From assembly GCF_937616625.2 (NCBI RefSeq), contig NC_065573.1, positions 15,825,001-15,889,000 on the forward strand: a DNA stretch of 64,000 nt, written 5' to 3'. This document shows, in pieces, positions 1 to 11,682 of the stretch (positions are counted from its first letter, which is position 1; every line of letters starts with the position of its first letter). The translations under genes were made by a program, and so were the position numbers. The notes beneath the pieces are model-generated. The model did not search any database. It was not told the origin of the DNA and worked only from the letters and a program-made list of their open reading frames with translations. Source of the DNA: Mercurialis annua (Eukaryota > Streptophyta > Magnoliopsida > Malpighiales > Euphorbiaceae).

Positions 1-195
1 CACAAGTTCGAATCTCACATCCTATAAAATTGACTTATTGGAAGCATTTTGAGTTATTAAAAGCCTCGTATCAAGTGGGAGGTTCGAGTGGTGAACTGCC
101 GAGGCTAGCTCCCCAAGGGTTTATCCAGATGGTCAGACTCTGCTCTAAGGGGTGGTCGAATTCTGCCGAGTATTTCCTCGTCATAAAAAAAATTA
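1..195 (+). repeat. Possible SINE-like repeat, 3' part
   Basis: The window opens with a motif resembling a tRNA-type B box (GTTCGAATCTC at 6-16). A GC-richer segment follows and ends in a short A-rich tail (CATAAAAAAAATTAAATT near 182-199). This is the layout of a tRNA-derived SINE with its head cut by the window edge. No target duplication can be checked because the 5' end is missing. It could instead be part of another repeat, so confidence is low. Confidence 0.3.
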
Positions 196-688
196 AATTA
201 AATTTATAACTTTGTAAATATTTAATATTTTAACACAATTATTTTTTCAACAAGAGCATCTTAAAAGATAATAATGGCAAAGGATAGAAAGAAAATAAAA
301 CAATTCAAAATATATCAGAAATGTGAATCATAAACTAGAATGTAACATATAAAAATGATTTTTTTAAAGTTCCCTCCAGTGATCTCTGTTTGGTAAAATT
401 TAAGAGAAAAGCACAAAGCAATCAATTTTGGTGGGCTTGAATTTTCTCTCTGTCCTTAGCAGTAGCATTTAAATGTACATTTATGCTATAATGTTCTGAA
501 TCCAGTCAAAAAGGATGATACATTTCCTGATGTATTACAGTTTACCGTACTATCTTTAAACTTTTTGGAGTTACTTAAGTAATTTTTTTTTGTAGAATAG
601 TGATGTTTTTCAATTTATAATGTTTTGATATTTGAATTTTCATATTTTTATAACATGAGATTATTATAGTAATTCAGGCAAATAATTA

Positions 689-1882
689 CTTTTAAGACAA
701 CATAAGATTGTCCGGTTATCCAACTTCTCTGTTGCCATATAAGTAATTACCGATTTGAATCACTATAGTACATCATAACGATAAAAAAAAAATTTAGTTA
801 TCAAAATATATTAAATTAAAACCGTGGAAAATATAAACCATCCGGGTTAACAAAAAACCGGTCAGATGTCCGTCCAATTATGGGTAAAAATCTCAGTGCT
901 AAAAAATCGGTTAGAAAATCCGGTTTTATGAAAAAGTGAGTGGAAAAGTTATTTTTTTTCCCAATTTGTCAATTTTTCAACCACACAACACATTTATTTT
1001 TCTCTCTTTTACGTAACACTTTCTTTTTCTTTCCCTACACAATTTTTTTTTCTCTCTTATCCACAACATACATTTTCTCTCTCATATATAATATTTTTTT
1101 TTCTTATACAATTTAATTATTCTATATATTTTTAAAAATATTTATTATTTTTAATAAATTTCACACAATTAATTTTAATATATATTTTTATTTAAATAAA
1201 TTATCACATTTATTTATTAAATTTGACTACTATAATTAATAATCACTCTATTTTTTTTAAAAAAATAACTTCTTATACAATAAAATTATTTCATAAACAC
1301 TTAATTGATCAATTATAATTACAATTCACAAATTTAATAATTAATTTTAATTAAATATGTCTTTGTATTTTTTATTTATAACTTTTAATTGTATAATTTT
1401 AATTTAATTGACAATAACAAAAGTTATTATTTTTTCTCATAAAAAGTAATTAACCTATATATTTTTAAATACTGATCACTTATAATTATATTTTGCATAG
1501 TAAATTTTAAAAATAAAATTTTGAAATTTTTTTATCATTTTTTATATATAAAATTAGGTATTTTCAATTTAAATCATTTTTATTTATTAAAATGAAAAAA
1601 TCCGATCCAATCCGATCTAACCCGGTTGAACCGATCAAATCATGAACCCCCGATGAAGCCGGTTCGCTTTCCGGTCCGGTTTTAAAAACATTGCTTTTAA
1701 GACAACATAAGATTGTCCGGTTATCCAACTTCTCTGTTGCCATATAAGTAATTACCGATTTGAATTATTATAGTACATCATAACGATAAAAAGAAAAATT
1801 TAGTTATCAAAATATAATAAATTTAAATAATAAAGTCTTTAATAAGTTTACAATTCAATTACTGTGGAAAATATAAACCATT
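689..1882. repeat. Direct repeats of about 150-190 bp flanking an 850-bp insert
   Basis: A block at 689-841 starting CTTTTAAGACAACATAAG recurs almost unchanged at 1693-1882. The second copy has an extra stretch of about 36 bp near its 3' end. Between the copies lies 842-1692, whose ends are rich in CCGG/CCGGTT words while its middle is AT-rich and non-coding. The direct repeats lack TG...CA ends, so a miniature LTR element is not supported. A repeat-flanked insertion or a local duplication with an insert fits better. Confidence 0.6.
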
Positions 1883-1984
1883 CAGTACTAATTCGATCTT
1901 CCCAATAATTAATACTGATAAAATTATTGAATATTCGCTTCCGCAAGAGATCTAGTTTCAAGTTTAAATATTTTTGCATTACCA

Positions 1985-2350
1985 AATTATAACTTGTTTT
2001 TATGAAATGGGTACCTAATTATAAAAAGTCATAAAATGATTATTGAATTATAATTTTTTTACATACCGATTACGAACTATAAAAGTTACAAAATAGTTAT
2101 CGAATCGAATCATAATTTTTTTATAAAATAATTATCGGCTTACTACATGGCTGTACATATTTTTCTCGTGCACATCAACAAGTTTGTGTCCCCATCAACA
2201 AGTCGATAACTATTATGTAAAAAATTAAGTCAATTACTGTTTTTAAATTGTTTATATTTCGGTAACCGTTCTGTAAAACAAACTAGAGTCCGGTAACCGT
2301 TATATAACTTTGTAATAATTTAATAACCGTTTTGTGAAAAAAATTTGTTC
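1985..2350. mobile_element. Possible MITE with degenerate inverted ends
   Basis: The stretch contains repeated words such as ATAGTTATCGAAT and GGTAACCGTT. Its ends are loosely complementary (ACCAAATTATAACTTG... against ...TTCATTAACC), giving an element of about 360 bp with imperfect terminal inverted repeats. There is no coding potential. The target duplication was not resolved. Confidence 0.3.
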
Positions 2351-2359
2351 ATTAACCAA

Positions 2360-3140
2360 AAAAATAATTAACCCCCCAACTCTATGATATTGCCTTTGCT
2401 AATATTTTCGATTCGAAGGATTTTTGGAGGAGTTTAATAATAGAAAGATAATATTCAAATTTCTCCTTCCACAAAAAATTGAATATTAATTACTATTTTT
2501 CCTTCTACGAATCAGAAAAGGTACAAAGTTATTATTGTATGTATATACAGATGCATTAAAAAACATTAAGTAAAAATACAATCACAAGAGAGCAGAATCA
2601 TTCAAAAACCAAAACAAAATAAAAAAGAGATGTTGCCATTATATGTACAAATGTTAACCTGGCATGAAACTTTTTTCTTGTCTAACATAAGTAGTAGTCA
2701 TGAAATAGCAGCTTAAAGATTAATTTACAAGAATTCAAGTAGAAAGTATATGCAACTATAAATCTAAGAGAGATCTAACATATAAAGAGGAATCCGTCGC
2801 CTTCTTAATCCAAATTATGCAATCTTCGTTTACGAGCAAGTCTTCAACTTAGCGGATAAAATTGAAGTTCATAGAACCCCGACCGGCATAGCCATTTTAC
2901 AATAGGTTGGTAGGACATATTTTTCGAATCCGTAAGATTACATCTCTCATCAATGTGTACCATGATAGAAATGTTGAAACGTGAAATAGGGAACATTGTC
3001 TTTTTAGCGGATTATATTAAAATAGATATAAAATTTTAGTGTTCTAGAGGCATTTTCGAAAACGACGATAGAACAGACTCGAGAAATTTCCGTGCAAAAT
3101 AGCCCCTCATCTCATATAAGTTATAATAAAAAAAATTGAA
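2360..3140. other. AT-rich intergenic DNA
   Basis: No coding, RNA or clear transposon feature was seen. This is the 3' flank of the minus-strand OSR-like gene that follows, so it would carry that gene's 3' untranslated region and polyadenylation signals. None could be assigned with confidence. Confidence 0.4.
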
Positions 3141-3142
3141 GT

Positions 3143-3361
3143 TCATAGAGAGATGGAGGCATGAAGAGAAAAGAGAGATAAATTTGGTGTTTGAGAAGAA
3201 GAAAAGGCTAAGAAAATAAGAAAAGACATAATAAGAAGAGGTAAAAAGAGAAATATGATTGGTGGAGGAGGCAAAGGTGGCAAGACCAATGGCAAAACTA
3301 AGAGCAAAAAAGTGAAAAAAAACATTAAAAAGAACGAACCAAAGCTAAAAAACTTCAACAT
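3143..3361 (-). CDS. ARGOS/OSR-like small membrane protein 1
   Basis: This encodes a 72-residue protein from the ATG at 3361; an in-frame TAA lies a short way upstream with no other Met between. A hydrophobic segment (about residues 10-23) leads into L-P-L-V-L-P-P-L-P-P-P-P at 23-34 and a second hydrophobic segment (35-53), followed by a short Ser-rich tail. This is the OSR-domain layout of the ARGOS / ARGOS-LIKE / OSR1 family, small membrane proteins that promote organ growth and reduce ethylene sensitivity in plants. The length resembles the short OSR1-type members. Two more copies lie at about 11.8 and 27.7 kb on the same strand. Function is inferred from the family, and expression is unknown. 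Confidence 0.72.
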   Translation of the reverse strand: MLKFFSFGSFFLMFFFTFLLLVLPLVLPPLPPPPIIFLFLPLLIMSFLIFLAFSSSQTPNLSLFSLHASISL

Positions 3362-3612
3362 CAAAACAGCAAGAAAGCCAATTAGAATGATGATTTTTTT
3401 TAAAAATTACATCAGAGAATATAAAAAGGTTTAGTTTAGAAGACCAAAATTAAAGGAATTAAAAAAAGGGTATTTAAAGTGTTCATTAATTATGAGGAAT
3501 AGTACTAATATTTGAAGGTAGGTGGACAGGTAGTTATTACTAATTGGATTCAACTTGCACTCTGTAACATGTCTTTGTTCAGTTAACCAGAAACTTATAT
3601 TTCTACTTGAGT

Positions 3613-3622
3613 GTATATATAA
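3613..3622 (-). promoter_or_regulatory. Candidate TATA box for OSR-like gene 1
   Basis: On the minus strand the sequence reads GTTATATATACAC, about 250 nt upstream of the ATG at 3361. A second, nearer candidate (TTTAAATA, about 3473-3481) lies about 110 nt upstream. Neither can be proven without transcript data. Confidence 0.3.
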
Positions 3623-3787
3623 CAAGAACAAGTGGTGCCTCTTAACATTAATCATAATGTTTCCTTGTTTCATTTTGGACCAAAAATAAAGACTGCCTGC
3701 TCCATTGTTCCTCCTAATTTAGGTTTTACAGCAATTTTTCATGATTTTTGGCTAATTTGATGTGTATGTTTATAAAGTAATGAATAA

Positions 3788-4095
3788 AGAATCAATTCAC
3801 CCCCTCAACTTGGCACGAAATATCAAATGAGTCATTTCTACTGTTTTTGGATCAAACAGACCCACAACTTGCGTTTTTCGCTCAAATCGGCCCCTCTGAC
3901 ACAAAAAGACACCCAAAAAAGAGTGAGATTACTAATTAAGCTAATTAAATTTAGTTAATTACAATTACAACCTTAATTAAACACAATTAAAATATTAGTA
4001 AAACCTTATTAGACTAATTATTTTACACCTAAATTAAAACCACCGAAAACCGCCGCCGGAAACCGCCACCCACAACTATTCCCGCCACCCACAGA
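3788..4095 (+). mobile_element. Truncated Mutator-like inverted-repeat element
   Basis: The sequence beginning TCAATTCACCCCCTCAAC matches, as reverse complement, the right part of the 28.2-29.2 kb element, including the terminal repeat and the AT-rich (TAATTA-type) segment. The CCGCCG-containing stretch near 4040-4080 corresponds to that element's inner part. The other half is missing; the copy stops where the gypsy gag/protease remnant begins. It is non-coding. Confidence 0.6.
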
Positions 4096-4110
4096 TGAGT
4101 GCCATACCTC

Positions 4111-4887
4111 AAGATTGAAATCGAATGAATGATCGATTCAGGGGAACTCATAAAATTCATAGCAAGAAAAGAGAAAAGCAACGCCCACGATTAGGGTGAA
4201 AAACAAAATATAGAAAACAAGAAAGAAGTGGAAGAAGAGAGGCCCTCCAAAATTCTAGGAACCATCCACATAATTAATGGAGGCGGACCGAGCAGTCCGA
4301 ATATACGAAATAAGCAAAGAAAGGAAGTGATGAACAATAGGGAAACGCACATGCCCCCGGTGATCTTCGATACCGAAGATTACGGGCAGGTAAAGGCGCC
4401 GCATAACGACGCACTGGTGGTGACAACAATCATAGAAAACTGGAACATGGAGCTGATCCTGATAGATGAGGGAAGCGCTGTGAATTTGATGACAAACATA
4501 GCGCATAAAATCCTAGGAGGAATGGTCACAAGTTTGCGTCCAGTACCGATACAACTTTCAGGGTTGGGAGGAACCTCAATAAACCCCCTCGGAGCGGTAA
4601 CCCTGGAGGTCATAATCGGTCCCGAAAAAGGAGTGAATAAAAAGATAAGGACTCGTTTCAACATAGTCGACATGGAGTTGGCATACAATGCTGTCTTAGG
4701 AAGACCCTTCCTATATGATTTTGCATCTGTCACCAGCATTAGGGCATTGGCAATGAAAGTATCAACAGAAAAAGGGGTCATCACCCTAAGAGGAGATCAA
4801 GAAATCCCCAAAAAATGTTATGAAGAATCTATAGTGGAACTTCAAAACCAGAGAACGAATGAACAAAGGGCACAGAAAAAGGTATGA
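4111..4887 (+). pseudogene. Ty3/gypsy gag 3' end and aspartic protease remnant
   Basis: One frame runs from about 4111 to the TGA at 4885-4887, broken by two stops (a TGA near 4130 and a TAG at 4192-4194). The upstream part resembles the C-terminus of plant gypsy gag. The downstream part holds a retropepsin-like domain: P-H-N-D-A-L-V-V, then the active-site-like L-I-D-E-G-S-A-V-N-L (the catalytic Asp is kept; the usual Thr/Ser/Gly position is Glu) and the late Y-N-A-V-L-G-R-P motif. The strain of motifs is that of Tat/Athila-type gypsy proteins. The open stretch after the TAG begins with GTG rather than ATG, so it is a relic and not a gene with its own start. Confidence 0.85.
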
Positions 4888-5040
4888 AGCACAAGCGAGA
4901 TTTCTAGGGCACCGCCATAGTATGATAGGATTTTGTTATTTCATTTTCATTTAATTTATGTACCTGCATTTTCAAATTAAATAAAGTTTTCTTCCACAAA
5001 CTCGTCTCAAGGAAAACTGCACAATCAAAACAAACAAGAC

Positions 5041-5310
5041 TTATTCCCAAAGAGTTTAGATTAACTCTAAAAAACAAAGGCAAAACGCCCTAAAAAGGCA
5101 TATTCCCAAAAGAGTTTAGTTTAACTCTAAAAAACAAAGGCAAAACGCGCTAAAAAAGGCATATGCCCAAAAGAGATTAGATTAACTCTAAAAAATAAAG
5201 GCGAAACGCCATAAAAAAGGCATATGCCCAAAAAAGTTTAGATTAACACTAAAAACAGAAACGCACTAAAAAAGACATATGCCCTAAAGAGTTGATTAAC
5301 TCCTAAAAAT
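5041..5310 (+). repeat. 60-bp tandem repeat, about 4.5 copies
   Basis: A unit of 58-61 bp containing GAGTTTAGATTAACTCTAAA and CAAAACGCCCTAAAAAGGCATA repeats four times from 5041 and ends in a partial fifth copy. It lies downstream of the protease remnant, in the non-coding internal part of the same element. Tandem repeats are common there in Tat-type and non-autonomous LTR elements. Confidence 0.85.
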
Positions 5311-5525
5311 ATTTGAAGTACAAGACAATAAATAAGGCACACACCCGAAAAAGTTATAAACAAACATCCAACAATGTCAAGGCGAATCACCAAAATAATA
5401 TAGCAACGACACAACACGAGATCGGTAAAACAAAAGCGAATAAATTATGAATAAAAAGCAACACGAGACGATTGAAAACAAAAAGAAATTTCATAAATTA
5501 AGTATTTCGCCCAAAATAGATACAA

Positions 5526-5740
5526 TTGCGTGGTTTTAATTCCATGTCCCTTGTTTCTGGTTTACTATGCGTTTGTCAGCCCGATTACTACTTCTCTGCT
5601 GGCATGAAGGTTGTCCGCTGGATTCAAACTACCCATAGTTTGCCCCGTGGAATGGGACTATATCCTTCAACCGTTCTAAGGGTGGTCCACTGGCTGGAAC
5701 CCCTTACAATTATTCTGCCAATGATAAGATATCACTAAGT
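5526..5740 (+). repeat. Conserved internal segment of an LTR element (copy 1)
   Basis: This 200-bp stretch shares ordered motifs with 36100-36300: a CCCxTGTTTCTGG-like start, TTGTCCGCTGG, GCCCCGTGGAATG, GGTCCACTGGCTGGAACC and AATTATT. The second copy sits just inside the 5' LTR of the 33.3-39.9 kb element, so both are internal regions of related LTR elements. A 70-codon open frame here is not conserved as protein and is not called as a gene. Confidence 0.5.
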
Positions 5741-6099
5741 AATACACAAATGTTTATCGGAAATTAAACTAAGATTTTAATTACGGGGATAAGAGTCCAT
5801 ATTGTTAAATATCAAATGAGGAAAATGATGATAGATTTATATACATCGGATAAAGAGAAAAGATCGAGAACTGAAAGTCATAAGCATATAAAGTGCGGCT
5901 AATATCGTTATAGAAAACGATATCAGAGAAGAAGTCGTCAATAATAATTGATGTTATTGCGTTAGAAGTGCAAGAGTGAAGATAACAATTCCACACACCA
6001 ACAAGTATTGTAATACAAATAGAATATAACCATTATGGATAATGGTGAAGATATTAGTCGACTAAAGTAAGTAAGTTGTATGAAAATCCTAGGACAAAG

Positions 6100-6131
6100 T
6101 TTAATAAGGGGGGAAGAATGTAATACCCCGC
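6100..6131 (+). mobile_element. Polypurine tract and 5' tip of a gypsy LTR
   Basis: AAGGGGGGAAGAA lies directly before TGTAATACCCCG at 6119. A purine run abutting TG is the signature of a 3' LTR boundary. The same LTR start (TGTAATACCCCG) begins the solo LTR at 41780. Only about 13 bp of this LTR remain before a copia LTR fragment starts at 6132. Confidence 0.6.
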
Positions 6132-6173
6132 TGTTAGTGATATGTACTAGGTCAATCATGTTTGATCATATAT
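6132..6173 (+). mobile_element. 42-bp start of a copia-type LTR
   Basis: TGTTAGTGATATGTACTAGG and the following bases match the start of the LTR at 58335 with only a few differences. The fragment is cut at about 6173, where a gypsy LTR in the opposite orientation begins. Confidence 0.6.
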
Positions 6174-6990
6174 TGGGCACGACCCATTTTCATAGATCGC
6201 GATCCGCGCTAGGGTATGGTTGTATCGAAACTCGTAGCAAATCTTACGGATAACATACAAATATCGATAATAATAAGTACCTGCATAATACCACATGTTC
6301 GGGGGCAACCAAGACTCCAACCTAATCTAGCAGTTTATGTAAACAACATATAAATTGTAAATACTCGGTCAACTCCGAGTCTACAATATGGCATAAATAT
6401 TAAATAACCAGGGTTAACATAATAATGTCAAATTAACTAAACCGATAATAAGTACTAGAACAACAGGACTTCTAATTACTATTGCGGTCTAAGATTAAAA
6501 TCAGTTTAACAGCTTTATTTAAAAAAAAGTAAATCCTCCGAGGAAATAAATAATCGGAGACAAGCTAACTCGCTCAAAATCATAACCCTGGAAAAATTAG
6601 GAAAACAACGGGGTCAGATATACTGAGAGGAATTCATACAACTATTTACATTTATTAAGTGAAAATCTTTTAAAAACCTTAAACATTTGTAAAGAAATTT
6701 ATCATTATAGATAAACATTGAAACCCTAAACCACAAATATATAAATCCAGTTGTCGTGTCGGTGAGACGTATCTCCATAACCGATCCCCCGACTGTCACT
6801 CAAAGAAATACACGTGAGTTCCAGGAGACGTATCTTCCAGCGCCGCCCTCATCAAGGCGAGACGTATCTCTAACCTACCTCAAATACCATATGATCATTT
6901 ACCGGTGCGCACGCAATCTCGATGATACCAATCGAGTAGCCCGTTCTAATTCAGATCCATAATGTCGAAAACAGTTCAAAAGCTATATAT

Positions 6991-7032
<42 letters not shown>

Positions 7033-7900
7033 AAAAATACAATTTACTTAATAAAGCGGTTAATAGCGATATAAACTCACTGCTTGCTAATCCACGTGAT
7101 AACTCCTGACAAGCAACCTAAACTGAGTTCCCCTCAAAAGCACGAACGGTCAACGAGTCTAAACAAATACAAATAATTATTAAATCGGACCCTAACTCTA
7201 TAGAGTACTAGACACTAGATAGGACTAGCACAAACAACAAGTTAAGGTAAAGCCAAACAGAGTAAACACAATACTCAAACAATTATAAAGTCAACAACAA
7301 GTCATGCCTATTGAGTTCGCACTTTAAAATCCATTTCAGAAAATATTATTTAAATAAATATTAAAAAATAAATCACTTCAAATTCCAAATAGTGGGTTAG
7401 CCGAGTAACCGATAACTACCAAACTACCCTCACATGTCAGGCGACCCAAGTCTAACCTACCCAAATATTTTATCAAAATAATAAACATAGTTTATAATTC
7501 CCAATAAATAACTTTGATAAAATAAATATATAATATCCAATTATAAACCATAGTTTATAATTAATAAAAAAACTTTGATAAAAATAATAATCAAAATTTA
7601 AAACGAAACTTAACAGCTATAAAACATAAATAACCAATAGTTACCATCAAATATTTAACCCGAATGAGTTAGGAAAACATTTATCTCAAAACGTAACTTT
7701 AGCCAAAATGATACACCAAGCCAATATTTTCAAAAATGATAATTAACCTAGTAATTATCTTAATTAAAGATTATAAAATAATTTTCCAACTTATAATACT
7801 CCAAAATGATATTATTTCCAAAGGGGTAAACCGCCATTAATATCAAATCGATATATAAAAGTTTGGTTTCACAATATGATAATAACCCAGATAAAAGTTA
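6174..7900 (-). mobile_element. Tekay-like gypsy LTR, minus orientation (boundary approximate)
   Basis: The sequence from CACGACCC at 6178 onward, with GCGCTAGGGxATGG and then AACTCGTAGCAA, matches the terminal part of the minus-strand LTR at 58942. It contains a repeated word GAGACGTATCTCC/T (6765-6875) and a (TA)n run. The right boundary was not located; by about 7900 the sequence resembles a plus-oriented LTR of the same family instead. Confidence 0.5.
6985..7029. repeat. (TA)n microsatellite
   Basis: This is a run of about 22 TA dinucleotides inside LTR-derived sequence. Confidence 0.9.
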
Positions 7901-9611
7901 AGTGCACATATAAATAGCCTAAACATTTAAATACATTGAAAACACCCTATTTCCTATAATCTTGATGTTTTGATGTTCTACTAGTTGTGTTAAGTTGGGT
8001 TTTGTGGTATTATGGTGTGGAAGCATGTCAGAAGTTGATGTTAGGGCTTTTTTTAGCCATATGGGAGTTTCTTCCCAAGCTCGCACGTCGCGCCTAGTAT
8101 GCGAGAGGGTTGCCCTCGCGACGCGACAGTGCTCATCGCGGCACGAGGAGCCTTGGTACGACGAACCAAGGAAACAGCCAAGGGCGGGTTGCCTAGGTCA
8201 TTTTTCGACCTATGGTGATGTATCGAAGTTGATTCAAAATGTTTTAACTGATAGGAATTATGGATATGAATTTGACGGAAAATGGACGTAGAATTTTTAT
8301 TAATTACAGCCTTGGTGCGAGATTGAATTTTTGAGTTGTGTAAATCCAAATTGAGTTCTGTTTATTGGTACAGAAACTTGAGGATGTTATCTACAACTAT
8401 CTAAGTTTAAATTTTTCCTAATTCGGTCTCTAAGACCATCGTTTTGATCAAGACATTATATTGCTCAGTCTGTCTTGAAGCCTGAACCTTGTTTAGTAAA
8501 ATTGATATAAGTTAGTGTACAGACCTTATATTGATGTAAGGCTTTTTTATTATAATTATAGACTAATAGGGATATAAATTTTCCAAAGGGTTTCCAATTG
8601 TTTCTATAATGAGTTTGATACATGGTTTAGTACAAGGTATATGTTCTGCCTTTGTAGGCAGAAATGATACTTTGTTCCGTCAATGCATTTTCATATAGAA
8701 TTGATCCAAAATGTTTGTGTAATAGGTGTACTGTATACTTAGGATGACGTAAGTTCACCACAAAGATGTAACGTTTAATTCTTAAACCTAAAGACCAAAT
8801 CAATATGGTAATAAGTATCGATAAGAAAAGATAGAGTTGTATCCAATTAGACGCGATTAGAACTCAACGAACTATGAGTATGTTTATGTCTCGAGACTAG
8901 GATATCTCTAGAGTTAGATTCTTATTCGATTTACGTATGTATTTGTCCTAGAAACGGCAAGGCAATCTACTACCGGAAGACGTGGCCGTGAATCTTGACG
9001 AGTGTCATTGATCGAAGTATATTGGATAGCAAGTGGTGAGTACACTTTATTGCTCGTCGATATTCATAAAGTCAAGTATTTTTATAAACTAAAGGCTATA
9101 TGAATATATTTGTATGGTTGGATATTATATTTTACGATCGGCTTATATGTATGTTTTGAAAATGATTGTTTATCGTAATATGTTATTTTGATAATAACAT
9201 AAGTATATAAAAAAATGCAAGTATTAAAAATACGGGGAAGGGGTAAAGTAGCTGTAATACGTAATCGAATAATATATAGATAAAGAAGTATCATATATTC
9301 CTTTATGTACTATAAATCATAATGACAAATCTATATGTGCGTGTGTTATATATGTATGTTCTTAATTTGTAATGTGCATCCTATGGCCCAAATAAAGATC
9401 AAAAAAACCATAGATAAACGTATCAGGTAAGTTGTGCTAAGGTACATTCAATAATAAAATCCGAGATACGAGGTAACTTGTTAGAACTATCTTGGGATCT
9501 ATATCTCACTAATACTCGATAAAAGTCCGCGAGACTCATATGATTAGAAAATCAAATGTAATATATCGAGAACCAATACGAGAACGATAACTATAGTATG
9601 AAACAAGATAT

Positions 9612-9922
9612 ATCGGTTTCTTTTGCTATCGGATTCAGACGTATAAACACATCAGTTGCCTTTGATATCGATGTCAGGTGATTAAAAACATATTGATTGG
9701 CTTTGCTATCGATGTCGGGTGATCGGAAACACATTGGTTGGCTTTGCTATCGATGTCGGATGATCAGAAACACATCGGTTGGCATTGATATCGATGTCCG
9801 GTGATTAGAAACACATCGGTTGGCTTTGCTATCGATGACAGGTAATCGAAACACATCGGTTAGCTTTGCTATCGATGTCAGGTATAAGAACACATCAGTT
9901 GACTTTGTTATCGATGTCAGAC
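9612..9922 (+). repeat. 44-bp minisatellite in the gypsy LTR, about 7 copies
   Basis: The unit contains ACACATCGGTTGGCTTTGCT then ATCGATGTCAGGTGATTAGA and repeats seven times with point changes and small indels. The LTR at 58942 carries what looks like a single unit in reverse (GACATCGATAGCGAAGCCAA near 59425), so the array expanded in this copy. Confidence 0.85.
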
Positions 9923-10139
9923 AAGTAAGATTAAAGAAATTTAACTTAAAACAAAGAGATCGAATACGAATACGAGTCAGTTATATGAATTCGAAGTATA
10001 ATATGAAAAGACGTTATTTTTCATAAAGCGATTTTTAAAATGTTTTCACCCTTGATGTAATATTTTCTTATAATATCGTGAACTCGCTCAGTTTTATACT
10101 GACCCCATTGTCCCTCCCATTTTTCAGGTATAGTAAGTA

Positions 10140-10391
10140 CTCCCTCCGTCCTATTCTAATTGAGAAAATTTCAATTGCACATTATTTAAGAAATTTTGGT
10201 AACATAACTTTTATATCCTCACATTACATTAAATGCATCACAACTTTTTAAAAATATGCTTTCTAATTGCATTAATTAAAGAGGGTAAAAAGAAAAAAAT
10301 AGTGTGAAAAGTACTCTATAAATAGTAATTGTCAATTAGAATGGGACACCCAAAATAGAAAATATGTTCAATTAGAATGGGACGGAAGGAG
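10140..10391. mobile_element. Stowaway-type MITE, 252 bp
   Basis: The left terminus is CTCCCTCCGTCCTATTCTAA and the right terminus is its complement, ending TGGGACGGAAGGAG. TA duplications flank it at 10138-10139 and 10392-10393. The termini and TA target match plant Stowaway (Tc1/mariner-type) MITEs. It is inserted in the gypsy LTR. Confidence 0.9.
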
Positions 10392-10699
10392 TATCAATTT
10401 GAAGAATCAAGCTTCTGAAGTTTTAATTTCTTGGGAGTTTCTTTATACGAGATTTGAAAAATAAAACTTTCATTCTAAACATCCGCAGTAGACTAGAACT
10501 CCTTATATATATATATGCGTTTTTAACTCTGATGATTGTTTTAAATGGGGTCACATACATATATGAAATTTGTTTTATAAAATTATAATCGATTTGGAAA
10601 GCGAAAATTTATACTATGTTTTTAGGCTTACTACGAGTTTCGGAGTTATCACTCACAAATGTTAGCGCCGGTCGCGGCTCATGAATTTGGGCCGTGACA

Positions 10700-11682
10700 T
10701 ATATCAAATTCCAAAAACTAATTAAATTAGAAAAAATATAGATTGTGTTAAAATGTGTAATCTGTTAAAATAAAAGGACGGATTGAAATAAATATACTGT
10801 TCTTTACTTTTCTTAACTAATTACTCACTAGCAAAAATATATTATTATAAAATAAAAGTATACTTTGATATAGTTTAAAATATCATAAACTGATCGTATA
10901 ATATGTAAAATCTCATAAGTTGCCATATCATTTTTGAACTACATTATATCCTTGATTTATAAATTACACTTTCAATAAAATTTACTCCTTGTAGATGGGA
11001 AAAAAAAGAGAAAATTACTATATGAACCCTCATAGTTTAGATTGAAATTGTTAGTTTTTTCTCTATTAAAAAAAACTAATTTTGTCCTAATGTCCAACTA
11101 TCAGAAAGAGCTGAAATCCCCTTGACAACGAGGTATATATCACGTTGAAATAAAATATGAAGAGGTAATTAGTAAATTTCAAATATATCAAGCGGTAATT
11201 AGTCAATCTTATAATTTTCTCAAGAAAAGTTTACATAGTATTTAATCTTTTTTTATAAATTAGTTATAATTTATTCATCAGTGACTAATAATATATTTTA
11301 TCATTCATCAAATTTTAAAAATGATCTACAAAAAATGTTTAAATTTTGATATGTTTTTAGAATTTAAACAACAAAAGTAATGCACAAAACTATTTTAATA
11401 TAAAATAATAGAACATAAACACGATAATATCTTAAATTATAGAACTATATTTTGAGAATTTTTACAGAAAAATACGAATTTCTTCAAAATTCTTAAACTT
11501 CAAAATGTTCGACGATCATGTCGAAACATTTAAATTAGCAATTAAAGTAATGGAAGAGTGATTAATAGCTTAAGTGTATGATATCAAAACGAACACATAA
11601 ATATCCTAAAAAACAAACTTTACCTTAAGTGTATGCACATCATCAGTTTACGATGTTCTTGAAACATTGGCATATTTACAAG
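10700..11682. other. AT-rich intergenic DNA, one possible MITE
   Basis: No gene is seen. Part of it (about 10990-11222) has loosely complementary ends (GAGAAAATTACTATATGAAC against the reverse of ...GATTGACTAATTACCGC near 11190-11210), suggesting a degraded small inverted-repeat element. The remainder is low-complexity AT and holds the 3' flank of OSR-like gene 2. Confidence 0.35.

Larger units (their letters stand above)
7905..10699 (+). mobile_element. Tekay-like gypsy LTR, plus orientation, 3' end defined
   Basis: The sequence ends GCCGGTCGCGGCTCATGAAT then TTGGGCCGTGACA at 10699, matching the TGGGTCGTGA ends of the LTRs at 43835 and 58942. CATATAAATAGCC near 7912 is a good TATA box. A GC-rich block of CGACGCG-type words follows at 8080-8180, and a 44-bp minisatellite lies at 9612-9922. 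The 5' end was not found, so the start given is only where homology becomes convincing. A Stowaway MITE is inserted at 10140. There is no protein-coding capacity. Confidence 0.6.

Noticed and set aside
3431..3673. 80-codon minus frame upstream of OSR-like gene 1
   Set aside because: No recognisable family, and it overlaps the expected promoter region of that gene.
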